From Flaviflexus ciconiae (GTDB lineage: Bacteria; Actinomycetota; Actinomycetes; Actinomycetales; Actinomycetaceae): a stretch of DNA of 64,000 bases. Positions 47,572-55,018 of the stretch are shown piece after piece. The notes beneath the pieces were generated by a model, which worked only from the letters and a program-made list of their open reading frames with translations, was not told the DNA's origin and did not search any database. The stretch lies in assembly GCF_003971195.1 (NCBI RefSeq), contig NZ_CP034593.1, positions 124,001 to 188,000 on the forward strand, read 5' to 3'. Within the stretch, counting starts at the first letter, position 1, and each line of letters opens with the position of its first letter. A program made the position numbers and the translations under genes.

Positions 47572-47725
47572 ATGATCGAAAACGGCAAACAGTACGAAAA
47601 TTTGTCGAGCCCCCCCCAATTTTTTTGACGCTCTAATTGAGAGTGGCATAGGTGCCATGCCAGCCATAGTTGATGGATCGGTCAATGCCACGCAGGACCG
47701 CGAGTATGAGGGGAGGCAGTCATGA
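47572..47725 (+). CDS. Small ORF interrupted at a C8-AA-T7 homopolymer tract
   Basis: From ATG 47572 (behind CGGAGAGC) the sequence as given encodes only 18 residues and stops at 47626-47628, just after the tract C8 (47610-47617), AA, T7 (47620-47626). Removing one base from the tract extends the frame to 50 residues ending at TGA 47723-47725, which overlaps the next start codon as ATGA. That overlap is strong evidence for a real, translationally coupled gene. The product is soluble-looking and unrecognised. The tract length may be miscalled or may vary. Confidence 0.5.
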
Positions 47726-48261
47726 CTTCCGTTGAAAAGCGAGCACCAGAAACCGGAGTGCCCGCCGTCCTACGTGGCGTCCTTGCTTTAACGATTGCCC
47801 TGCTTGGCATTATCGCTATTGGTTTCTTTGAGATCAGAGCTGATGCCGCGTCGCGCGGAGTGTCGGTCGACTGGTCGAACAACATTGAGAGCGCAGGCTC
47901 GTATTCGGCCTTCTGGTGGAATGCGGGGATTGTTGTTGTCGCGCTGATCGTTATTACGGTCGTATGGCCGTATGCTCGCACACTGCTGTCGATGGTGCCG
48001 CCACTGGTTGCCGGTCTTGTCTTTGGCGGTAGTGCGCTGTGGTGTCATCTCACGAAAGAGCCGGGCTACGTCTCGATCTTTGAAACTGGGCAGGCGTCAA
48101 GCGCGACCGGCCCCGTGCAGGCTGAGGCTGATGCGGCGCTCGGACAGTGGTTCCGCACGGGTGCACTAAGTGCCGTCACCCTGATCCTCGTCGCAGTGAT
48201 GGTTCTTCTGATCAGCTACGCGCTCCTCCGCGCGAGGGACCGCGCAGTACACGCAGATTGA
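47722..48261 (+). CDS. Membrane protein of unknown function
   Basis: The 179-residue protein has four hydrophobic segments: residues about 18-38, 67-85, 88-105 and 150-170. Between the last two lies a loop with LTKEPGYVSIFETGQASS. I do not recognise a family. ATG 47722 has GAGGGGAGG upstream and overlaps the end of the small ORF before it. A hairpin shared with the converging GH4 gene follows. Confidence 0.65.
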   Translation: MTSVEKRAPETGVPAVLRGVLALTIALLGIIAIGFFEIRADAASRGVSVDWSNNIESAGSYSAFWWNAGIVVVALIVITVVWPYARTLLSMVPPLVAGLVFGGSALWCHLTKEPGYVSIFETGQASSATGPVQAEADAALGQWFRTGALSAVTLILVAVMVLLISYALLRARDRAVHAD

Positions 48262-48330
48262 CTGTGTGATTCAGGTGGATCACTTCCCGCCGTCATACGC
48301 TGAACCGCGATGACAACTGAAACCAAAGAA

Positions 48331-48383
48331 ACTGCTCCCCGACAGTCGGAACTGAATGATCAGTCTAACCTGCGGGGAGCAGT
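48331..48383 (-). terminator. Bidirectional terminator between the membrane protein and the GH4 gene
   Basis: ACTGCTCCCCG (48331-48341) pairs with CGGGGAGCAGT (48373-48383); the loop holds a second hairpin ACTGA-ATGA-TCAGT (48351-48364). On the minus strand TTTCTTT follows, fitting termination of the GH4 transcript. Confidence 0.75.
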
Positions 48384-48405
48384 CTTATGTGTGCGTGGCG
48401 ACGTC

Positions 48406-49740
48406 CTATTCGAACGTCTTGGCGATCTGGGGGTTCTTGTCGATGTAGGCGTCGAGGACGTCCTTGGCGACGCCAACGGAATCGACGAGCGGGTGGGCTG
48501 CGAGTGCCCGCCATGCCAGCGTCTTGTCCCCTGAGATGGCCGCGTCGATAACGAGCTCTTCGCAGGCTTTGACGGAGGTGACGAGCCCGAGTTCGGGGCC
48601 GGAGAGAGGACCCTGGTTGATGGGCGTGATGCCGTTGGAGTCGACAACGCAGGGAACCTCGACAACGGCGTCGTCGCGGAGCTGGGGGATGATGAGGGAG
48701 TCGCCGTCGTTGTTGGCGACACCCAGGATCATTCGGGCCGGGGTTCCGGTGGCAAGTGCTGTCATAAGTTCAAGGGCCACGTGCTCGTAGCCGCCACCCA
48801 TGTCTTCCTCGCGACGCGACTCCCCTTCATCCCGGGACTCCGCCATGTAGGTTGCTTCGCGCTCGTTGTGGGCCTGGGTCCAGAGGTCACCAGCGCGTGC
48901 CGGGTCTGCCTGTGCAGCATCGTAGAAGGATCCCTGCTGGGCCTGGAGGAACTCGCCGCGGGTTTGACCGGCGCTGATCTTCTCCACCGATTCGCGGTTG
49001 AAGTAGTAGTAGTACAGGTATTCGTTCGGGATCATCCCCAGGGCACGCACCCAGTCGAAACCAACGGTACGGGCCTCTTCGAGCCGGACCAACTGATTAT
49101 CGTCCGCGAGGATCGAGGGAAGCACGTCATCGCCGCCGGCGTTGAGGGAACGGAGCCAGCCAAGGTGGTTGAGCCCAATGTAGTCGTAGGTAATGTCCTT
49201 CTCGTCAAAGCCCGCAATAAGGGAGGCGCGGCGGACAAGGCCGATCGGGGTGTCGCAGATCCCGGTCACGCGGGGATGAACCGTGCGCATGGCCTGGGTG
49301 ATGATGCCGGCGGGGTTCGTGAAGTTAATGATCCAAGCATCCGGCGCATGCTGCTTGACGGTCTCCGCGAGGCGCATGGCCTCCGGGATGGTGCGGAACG
49401 CGTAGGCGTAGCCGCCTGCTCCAACTGTTTCCTGGCCGAGGATGCCGCGGGTGAGTGCCTCGCGTTCGTCGATGACGCGGCCGCAGGTGCCGCCGATTCG
49501 CATGGCGGAGAAAATAAAGTCGGCTCCCTTAACTGCGTCAACCATGTCGGTCGTGGTCGTCACCGTCGGGAGGTTCTTATAGCCGAGCTGGTTGACGACG
49601 TCTTTCATGACGGCCAGGCGGTCGTCTGCGACGTCGTAGAGGCATACCTCTGTCAGATTAAGGGGAAGGTTGGGGTTTGCCAGGACGGAAAGAATTTGGG
49701 GGACGCGGAAACCGCCGCCGCCGACGAGAAGTAGTTTCAT
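48406..49740 (-). CDS. Glycoside hydrolase family 4 protein, 6-phospho-beta-glucosidase-like
   Basis: GH4 enzymes use NAD+ and a divalent metal to cleave glycosides by a redox mechanism. The 444-residue protein has the dinucleotide fold start (LLLVGGGGFRVPQIL), the metal and substrate residues Asn in NFTNPAGI, Cys in GICDTP and His in GLNHLGW. It is nearest in appearance to 6-phospho-beta-glucosidases, which normally need a PTS-phosphorylated substrate. No PTS is encoded here, but a PfkB kinase and an ABC importer diverge from it. Its start overlaps the regulator stop (ATGA), so DeoR and GH4 form an operon. Confidence 0.88.
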   Translation of the reverse strand: MKLLLVGGGGFRVPQILSVLANPNLPLNLTEVCLYDVADDRLAVMKDVVNQLGYKNLPTVTTTTDMVDAVKGADFIFSAMRIGGTCGRVIDEREALTRGILGQETVGAGGYAYAFRTIPEAMRLAETVKQHAPDAWIINFTNPAGIITQAMRTVHPRVTGICDTPIGLVRRASLIAGFDEKDITYDYIGLNHLGWLRSLNAGGDDVLPSILADDNQLVRLEEARTVGFDWVRALGMIPNEYLYYYYFNRESVEKISAGQTRGEFLQAQQGSFYDAAQADPARAGDLWTQAHNEREATYMAESRDEGESRREEDMGGGYEHVALELMTALATGTPARMILGVANNDGDSLIIPQLRDDAVVEVPCVVDSNGITPINQGPLSGPELGLVTSVKACEELVIDAAISGDKTLAWRALAAHPLVDSVGVAKDVLDAYIDKNPQIAKTFE

Positions 49741-50477
49741 GGATGTATCACCTGAGTGCCAGTGGACTTGATCGAATTGATGATTGGCCCGGTTGCGGTT
49801 GTAATAACCCCGTCGAAGTCCGTGACGGGGCAGATCTTGAGGATACCTGAGCCGGGAAACTTATCCGGGCTTGCCAGCAGATAGGCAGACGTTGAGTTCC
49901 TCAAAATGGATTTCTTGATCGGAACCTCGGTTCCCGTGGAATCGAGGACGGTAAGGTCCGGGCTTACGCCCGAGGTGCCGAGGAAAGCAATATCGGCGCG
50001 AAGCTGATCCATGGCCTGCTCTGTAAGAGATCCAACCATGGAGAGATAGGTATTGCGAACGACCCCGCCGAGCACAACCAGTTCGGTGTCGGGGGAGTTC
50101 CGCAGAATATCGATGACGGCAAGTGAGGCAGTGAGTACGGTGACCCGCCTGCCGTAGAGTGCCTCGGCTGCGGCGGCCGTGGTGGTGCCGATATCGATAA
50201 GGACAATGTCCCCATCGTTCACCAGTTCAGCGGCAGTCTGGCCGATGAGCTGCTTGTCATCGGCTGATTTCGGAGCTATTTGAGCAAACGTGCGTGCGTC
50301 AACATCAATTGTTCCACCTCGCACCCGCTGGAGCATCCCCTGAGCATCAAGCAAATTGAGGTCTCGGCGAATGGTCGACTTGGAGACCTGGTAGCGTTCG
50401 GACAGGGACACGACGTCGAGTCCCCCGGAATGGCGCACTTCTTCAAGAATGCGCTTCCTACGTTCGGCGGGGAGCAT
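49737..50477 (-). CDS. DeoR-family transcriptional regulator
   Basis: The 246-residue regulator has the DeoR HTH (MLPAERRKRILEEVR; YQVSKSTIRRDLNLLD) and the sensor domain (IVLIDIGTTTAAAAEALYG). The frame is open further upstream, but the family start is ATG 50477. TTGTGC and TATGCT boxes, 17 bp apart, end 6 nt before it, so this mRNA is probably leaderless. The -10 region carries an 11-bp-spaced direct repeat AGCATAGT (50473-50480 and 50484-50491), a likely autoregulatory site. It controls GH4 and probably the divergent kinase/ABC operon. Confidence 0.87.
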   Translation of the reverse strand: MLPAERRKRILEEVRHSGGLDVVSLSERYQVSKSTIRRDLNLLDAQGMLQRVRGGTIDVDARTFAQIAPKSADDKQLIGQTAAELVNDGDIVLIDIGTTTAAAAEALYGRRVTVLTASLAVIDILRNSPDTELVVLGGVVRNTYLSMVGSLTEQAMDQLRADIAFLGTSGVSPDLTVLDSTGTEVPIKKSILRNSTSAYLLASPDKFPGSGILKICPVTDFDGVITTATGPIINSIKSTGTQVIHP

Positions 50478-50512
50478 AGTATGAGCATAGTGAATGCTGA
50501 CAGTGCGCACAA
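50473..50512 (-). promoter_or_regulatory. Leaderless promoter of the DeoR-GH4 operon
   Basis: On the minus strand TTGTGC (50512-50507), a 17-bp spacer and TATGCT (50489-50484) precede ATG 50477 by 6 nt. Two AGCATAGT direct repeats overlap the -10 box and start codon. Confidence 0.5.
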
Positions 50513-50530
50513 GCACGCACGATCGATCAC

Positions 50531-50559
50531 TTGCATTCAGTAGTTCACACCTTTAGGCT
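50531..50559 (+). promoter_or_regulatory. Leaderless promoter of the PfkB-ABC operon
   Basis: TTGCAT (50531-50536) and TAGGCT (50554-50559) are 17 bp apart, and ATG 50567 follows 7 nt after the -10 box, where transcription should begin. No ribosome binding site precedes the ATG. Confidence 0.5.
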
Positions 50560-50566
50560 TCCCTGT

Positions 50567-51559
50567 ATGGGTTACGTCACGCGCCACGGCGGTCAGCCAA
50601 CCGTCTATGTCGCAGGGTCTTTATTCCTCGATATCGTCATGGCTGGTCTTGGTCATGCTCCGCGCCCCGGTGAGGAGCAGTGGGTCGCCGGTAGCGGGAT
50701 CATGCCGGGCGGTGTCGCCAACCAGGCGGTTGCGTGTGCAAGGCTTGGCCTTGATGCCTCCGTCATCACTTACGTCGGTCAAGACAGGGCCGGTTCGTGG
50801 GTGCGAGAAATGCTCGCCGATGAGCACGTGAACATGTCGTTCGCTGAGCACACTCCGACCCAGAACATCACTGTGTCGCTGGTGATGGAGGGGGACCGGG
50901 CTCTCACAACCCACGGTTCGGACGATGTTCCGCTCCCTCCCGAAGACCTCGATGCCCCGACGGTATTTATGGCGTCCTTGCCGTACCTGGCGCGGGCGAA
51001 AGACAGAATCGCTCAGTGGCGGGAGCAGGGCACCCTGGTCATTGCTGATACGGGCTGGGATGAGACAGGGGAGTGGCCGCGGGAGCATCTTGATGCGCTG
51101 TCGGTAGCCGACGTGTTTGTTCCCAACTGCTCGGAAGCCCAACACTACACCCGGACCCTCACGATTGAGGATGCTGCAGAGGCCCTTATCGAGTATGTTC
51201 CGTCAGTCGTTGTGACATGCGGTGGGGAAGGTGTCCACGTTATAAACCGCGAGGGCGATACGATTTATCGTGAGGTGTTTCCCGCAATCGAGGTCGAGGC
51301 CATCGACACAACCGGTGCGGGCGATGCGTTCAGTGCGGGATTCGCGACGGGCCTGTCGGCCGGGGCCAGCCTCGCCGACTGTGTTCATCTTGGGCAGTGC
51401 GCGGCCGCGTGGACAGTCTCGAAGATCGGAGGTTCCTGCGCTGCCCCGCACATGGATGATCTGATGGGCTGGTTAACAAAGGACAGCAAGCTTGAGGCGC
51501 TGGTGGGAGATTCCGTCCGCGCCGTAAGGACGAAAATAACTGGTGTTACGGCGCAATGA
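50567..51559 (+). CDS. PfkB-family carbohydrate kinase
   Basis: Ribokinase-fold sugar kinase of 330 residues. It has the N-terminal PfkB signature GGVANQAVACARLG and the C-terminal DTTGAGDAFSAGFATG with the catalytic Asp. The substrate is unknown. It is the first gene of the operon with a sugar importer and lies opposite DeoR-GH4, so it may phosphorylate the imported sugar or one of the products of GH4 hydrolysis. The ORF is open from 50531, but that overlaps the predicted promoter; ATG 50567 fits leaderless translation. Confidence 0.88.
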   Translation: MGYVTRHGGQPTVYVAGSLFLDIVMAGLGHAPRPGEEQWVAGSGIMPGGVANQAVACARLGLDASVITYVGQDRAGSWVREMLADEHVNMSFAEHTPTQNITVSLVMEGDRALTTHGSDDVPLPPEDLDAPTVFMASLPYLARAKDRIAQWREQGTLVIADTGWDETGEWPREHLDALSVADVFVPNCSEAQHYTRTLTIEDAAEALIEYVPSVVVTCGGEGVHVINREGDTIYREVFPAIEVEAIDTTGAGDAFSAGFATGLSAGASLADCVHLGQCAAAWTVSKIGGSCAAPHMDDLMGWLTKDSKLEALVGDSVRAVRTKITGVTAQ

Positions 51560-51584
51560 TGCGCCCAACGGAAGGAAGAAAACC

Positions 51585-52931
51585 ATGAGAACGAGTGCCA
51601 AGTTTGTTGGACTGGGAGCGGCAGCGCTCCTCGTCCTCACGGCATGTAACCCGTCGGCCGATGAGAGCGACGACGATGCTACGACCGACAACGGCGCAAC
51701 GTCGGAGGTCACGACCGATATTTCTGATAAGCCGGAGCAAACGCTCCATGTCTGGGACCAGGAAGTCCGTGGCGGCCAGGATGAGCAGATGAGGCTCCTC
51801 AACGAGGCCTTCATGGAAAAGTACGACAACATTACGATTGAACGTAACTCGCAGTCCTTCGAGGACCTGCAAACCACGCTCCGTCTCGCCCTGTCCGGTG
51901 CGGACGCTCCGGATGTTGTCCAGGCCAACAACGCACGCTCGATGATGGGCCAGTTCGTTGCCTCGGACCAGATCGTCTGCCTTGACGACTACTCTGAGGC
52001 CTACGGCTGGGAGGATCGCTTCGGTGACATTCTCGCCTACTCGTCGTATTCCGATGATGCCGCGACCTTCGGTGAGGGCTGTGTCTACGGCCTGCCTCAG
52101 GTCGGTGAGACCGTCGGTATCTACTACTCCCAGTCGAAGCTCGATGAGCTCGGCCTGGAATACCCGGAGTCCTGGGAGGAACTCGAAGAGCAGCTACCTC
52201 AGATCGTTGAGGCCGGCGAGGTTCCCCTCGTCCTCGGCAACATCGACAAGTGGCCCGCTATCCACGTCTTCGGTGCCATCCAGGGCCAGTACGAAGATGC
52301 TGAGAACATCCGTACCCTCGGCTTCGGTAACCCCGGCGGCGAATGGGACACGGACGGCAACCGCGAGGCGGCTGCACAGATGCAGGACTGGGCCAACGAA
52401 GGTTACTTCAACTCCGGCGTCAACGGTGAAGACTACGACCAGGTCTGGCAGGACTTCGCCAACGGTGAGGGCGTCTACCTCATCGCGGGCTCCTGGCTGG
52501 CAGCTGACCTGAGCGTTGCCATGGGCGACGACGTTCGCTTCGCACTCCCGCCGAGTGAAGGCCCCACCACCACCGGTGGTACCGGCCTGCCCTTCGCGGT
52601 GACCTCCGCCGCTGAAGACAACGACGTGGCCGCTGCCTACATTGACTTCATCACCTCCGATGAGGCCATGCAGATCCTCGCCGAGACCGGCAACGTTCCC
52701 GTCCTCAACGCATCCCAGTTCACCGACAGCGCCGACCAGGTTGTCGCCGATGTCATGACCGCCTTCGACGAGCTCGTCTCCGACGGCAACATCGTTCCGT
52801 ACCTCGACTGGGCTACGCCGACGATGGACCAGGTCATGGGCGATGCTCTTCAGAACCTCCTCGCGGGACGAAGCACCCCCGAAGAGTTCGTCACGACCAT
52901 TGGTGACGCCTACAACGAGGCGCAGAACTAA
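51585..52931 (+). CDS. Sugar ABC transporter substrate-binding lipoprotein (family 1)
   Basis: The 448-residue precursor has a signal ending in the lipobox LVLTACNP (Cys about residue 21) and an acidic linker. The mature part has SBP_bac_1 features (ALSGADAPDVVQANN; VYGLPQVGETVGIYYS; LYPE-type hinge region EYPESWEEL). It binds an oligosaccharide or glycoside for the two permeases that follow. ATG 51585 has GGAAGGAAG upstream. The permease gene starts 2 nt after its stop. Confidence 0.92.
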   Translation: MRTSAKFVGLGAAALLVLTACNPSADESDDDATTDNGATSEVTTDISDKPEQTLHVWDQEVRGGQDEQMRLLNEAFMEKYDNITIERNSQSFEDLQTTLRLALSGADAPDVVQANNARSMMGQFVASDQIVCLDDYSEAYGWEDRFGDILAYSSYSDDAATFGEGCVYGLPQVGETVGIYYSQSKLDELGLEYPESWEELEEQLPQIVEAGEVPLVLGNIDKWPAIHVFGAIQGQYEDAENIRTLGFGNPGGEWDTDGNREAAAQMQDWANEGYFNSGVNGEDYDQVWQDFANGEGVYLIAGSWLAADLSVAMGDDVRFALPPSEGPTTTGGTGLPFAVTSAAEDNDVAAAYIDFITSDEAMQILAETGNVPVLNASQFTDSADQVVADVMTAFDELVSDGNIVPYLDWATPTMDQVMGDALQNLLAGRSTPEEFVTTIGDAYNEAQN

Positions 52932-52933
52932 CA

Positions 52934-53872
52934 ATGGTTGCAGCACCAGGGGTACCCGGCACCGTCACTCATGGCGGTGCCGGTCCCCGGCGCAAAGCCC
53001 GGTCGAAGAAGCGGACACGTACCGTCACCACGATCGCGCTGATGGCCCTCCCGGTCCTCGTCTACGGCACGTTCATCATCTACCCCGTTATCCGGGTTAT
53101 TGGACTGTCGTTCTGGCACTGGGATGGGCTTGGGACAGCCGAATGGGCGGGCGTGGAGAACTACACCGCCATCTGGCAAGACGATCGCCTCCGCGACGCC
53201 TTCCTCCACGGCCTTGTCCTCATCTTCTTCTTCGCGATCTTGCCCATCATTATCGGGCTTCCTCTCGCATCGCTCCTTGTTCGGTCAAAGGTGCGAGGAC
53301 TCGGGTTCTTCCGAACCGTCGTGTTCCTCCCGCAGGTCATCGCCATGGTTGTCCTCGCGGTCGCCTGGAGAGATATCTATGACAAGGACGGGCCGCTCAA
53401 TACGGCCCTCGGATGGTTCGGGCTGGGGCTCGACGTGTCGTTCCTCGGAAGCTACACGTGGGCTCTCCCCGCGGTCGGTTTCATTGGTACATGGGTATCG
53501 ACAGGACTCGTTACGGTTCTTCTCATGTCCGGTATGGCGCGAGTCTCCGAGTCCTACTACGAGGCGGCCACCCTCGACGGTGTTGGCGCGTTTGGCAAGT
53601 TCCGCTACATCACGCTACCTGCCGTGCGCGCAGAGATCCTCGTTTCCATCACGCTGACAACGATCAACGCCCTCAAGACCTTCGACCTTGTCTACATGAC
53701 AACGTCCGGTGGTCCCGGCACGTCAACGACAGTGCCAGCCTACGAGGTGTACTACCAGGCGTTCCGGGTCGGCAGCGTCGGGACCGCATCCGCGCTCGCG
53801 GTTGTCCTTATGGTTATCATCTTCGCGATCAACATCGTGGTGAACGTTCTTGGTGAGAGGGAAGGGAAGTAA
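52934..53872 (+). CDS. Sugar ABC transporter permease, MalF-like
   Basis: The 312-residue protein has a basic N-terminus (RRKARSKKRTR), six hydrophobic segments and the EAA coupling loop YYEAATLDGVGAFGKFRYI. It pairs with the following permease; the stop and next start overlap as TAATG. No ATPase gene is present, so a shared MsiK-type ATPase elsewhere must energise it, as is common in actinobacteria. Confidence 0.92.
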   Translation: MVAAPGVPGTVTHGGAGPRRKARSKKRTRTVTTIALMALPVLVYGTFIIYPVIRVIGLSFWHWDGLGTAEWAGVENYTAIWQDDRLRDAFLHGLVLIFFFAILPIIIGLPLASLLVRSKVRGLGFFRTVVFLPQVIAMVVLAVAWRDIYDKDGPLNTALGWFGLGLDVSFLGSYTWALPAVGFIGTWVSTGLVTVLLMSGMARVSESYYEAATLDGVGAFGKFRYITLPAVRAEILVSITLTTINALKTFDLVYMTTSGGPGTSTTVPAYEVYYQAFRVGSVGTASALAVVLMVIIFAINIVVNVLGEREGK

Positions 53873-54675
53873 TGTCTCGTAACGAGCGCCTTATCTCTCT
53901 CGTCATCCTGTGCCTGTTCGCTATTTCATCGCTGTACCCGATCATTTCGGTCTTCATCAGGTCACTTGATTCGACGGTTGCTACCGATCATTCGTGGGGC
54001 CACTTCGATAACTACGCGACCGCCTGGGACCAAGGAAACTTCTCCCACTATATGAAGAACTCGGTCATGATCGCGGTCTTCGTCGTCTTGACAGCGCTGA
54101 TCCTGTCCGTCATGACCGGCTACGTCCTCGGTGTCGTCCGACCCAAGGGCGGGAACATCATCTTCTTCATCTTCCTCGCCGGAATGATGGTGCCCTCCGA
54201 AGCTCTCGTTATCCCGCTGTTCTTCGACCTGAATTCGCTCGGGTTAACGGACACAATCTGGGCTGTAGCCCTACCGCAGACAGCCCAATCCTTGGCCTTC
54301 GGAACGTTCTGGATGAGAGCGTACTTCCGCAACGTCAACCCTTCCGTTATCGACGCCGCCCGGATGGACGGCGCGAGCGAATGGCAGGTGCTGTGGAAGG
54401 TGCTGATCCCGATGGGTAGGCCCGCGATCATCACTCAGGTCATGATCACGTTCATGTGGACGTGGAACGACTTCCTTATCCCGCTCGTCATGTCGCCCAA
54501 CGGTGACTTCCGAACGGCCCCGATGAGCCTCGCGTTCTTCTCCACAGCCCACACCTCGTCGGCTGTTCTCATGGCAGCGGCCGCAGTGCTCGTCGCCGCA
54601 CCGATGATCATCCTCTACATTTTCCTGCAGAAGTACTTCATCGCAGGTATGACAGAGGGCGCGGTCAAGGAGTAG
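53872..54675 (+). CDS. Sugar ABC transporter permease, MalG-like
   Basis: The 267-residue second permease has six hydrophobic segments and the EAA loop VIDAARMDGASEWQVLWKVL followed by PMGRPAI. It is coupled to the first permease by TAATG and is the last gene of the importer operon. Confidence 0.92.
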   Translation: MSRNERLISLVILCLFAISSLYPIISVFIRSLDSTVATDHSWGHFDNYATAWDQGNFSHYMKNSVMIAVFVVLTALILSVMTGYVLGVVRPKGGNIIFFIFLAGMMVPSEALVIPLFFDLNSLGLTDTIWAVALPQTAQSLAFGTFWMRAYFRNVNPSVIDAARMDGASEWQVLWKVLIPMGRPAIITQVMITFMWTWNDFLIPLVMSPNGDFRTAPMSLAFFSTAHTSSAVLMAAAAVLVAAPMIILYIFLQKYFIAGMTEGAVKE

Positions 54676-55018
54676 CCAGCCGGCCAACATGTTGGCGAAG
54701 TTTTGCGGGAGTGGGGAGATCCTTCACGCTCCCGCTCCACTTCCTCAAGCTTCCCGAAGCAGGCTGCGTCATCTGACATATAGTGACCGGTCTATGTCCT
54801 TCGCGGAATAGATGCTCACCGAATAGACCCACGAAGCACCACCGATTATGGAACAACATGATCGGTGGTGCTTCTTTATGCGCAAGATTGACACGCCAGC
54901 GCGGGAATATGTTCGAGATATTCCATATGTGCGCAGTTATACGTAGGGTGTGACATACACCGCTGAGTAGTGATAAGCCAAAAATTGATAAGCGGTGCCG
55001 GAGCTTCAAGGAGGAAGC
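54676..55018. other. Intergenic region with a terminator and the upstream region of the secreted deacetylase
   Basis: No gene is seen. It holds the terminator at 54833-54874 and then an A+T-rich stretch (54890-55000) likely to contain the promoter of the next gene. The AAGGAGGAAG ribosome site of that gene ends the region. Confidence 0.5.
54833..54874 (+). terminator. Terminator of the sugar importer operon
   Basis: GAAGCACCACCGAT (54833-54846) pairs with ATCGGTGGTGCTTC (54861-54874), a perfect 14-bp stem with a 14-nt loop, followed by TTTATG. Confidence 0.8.
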
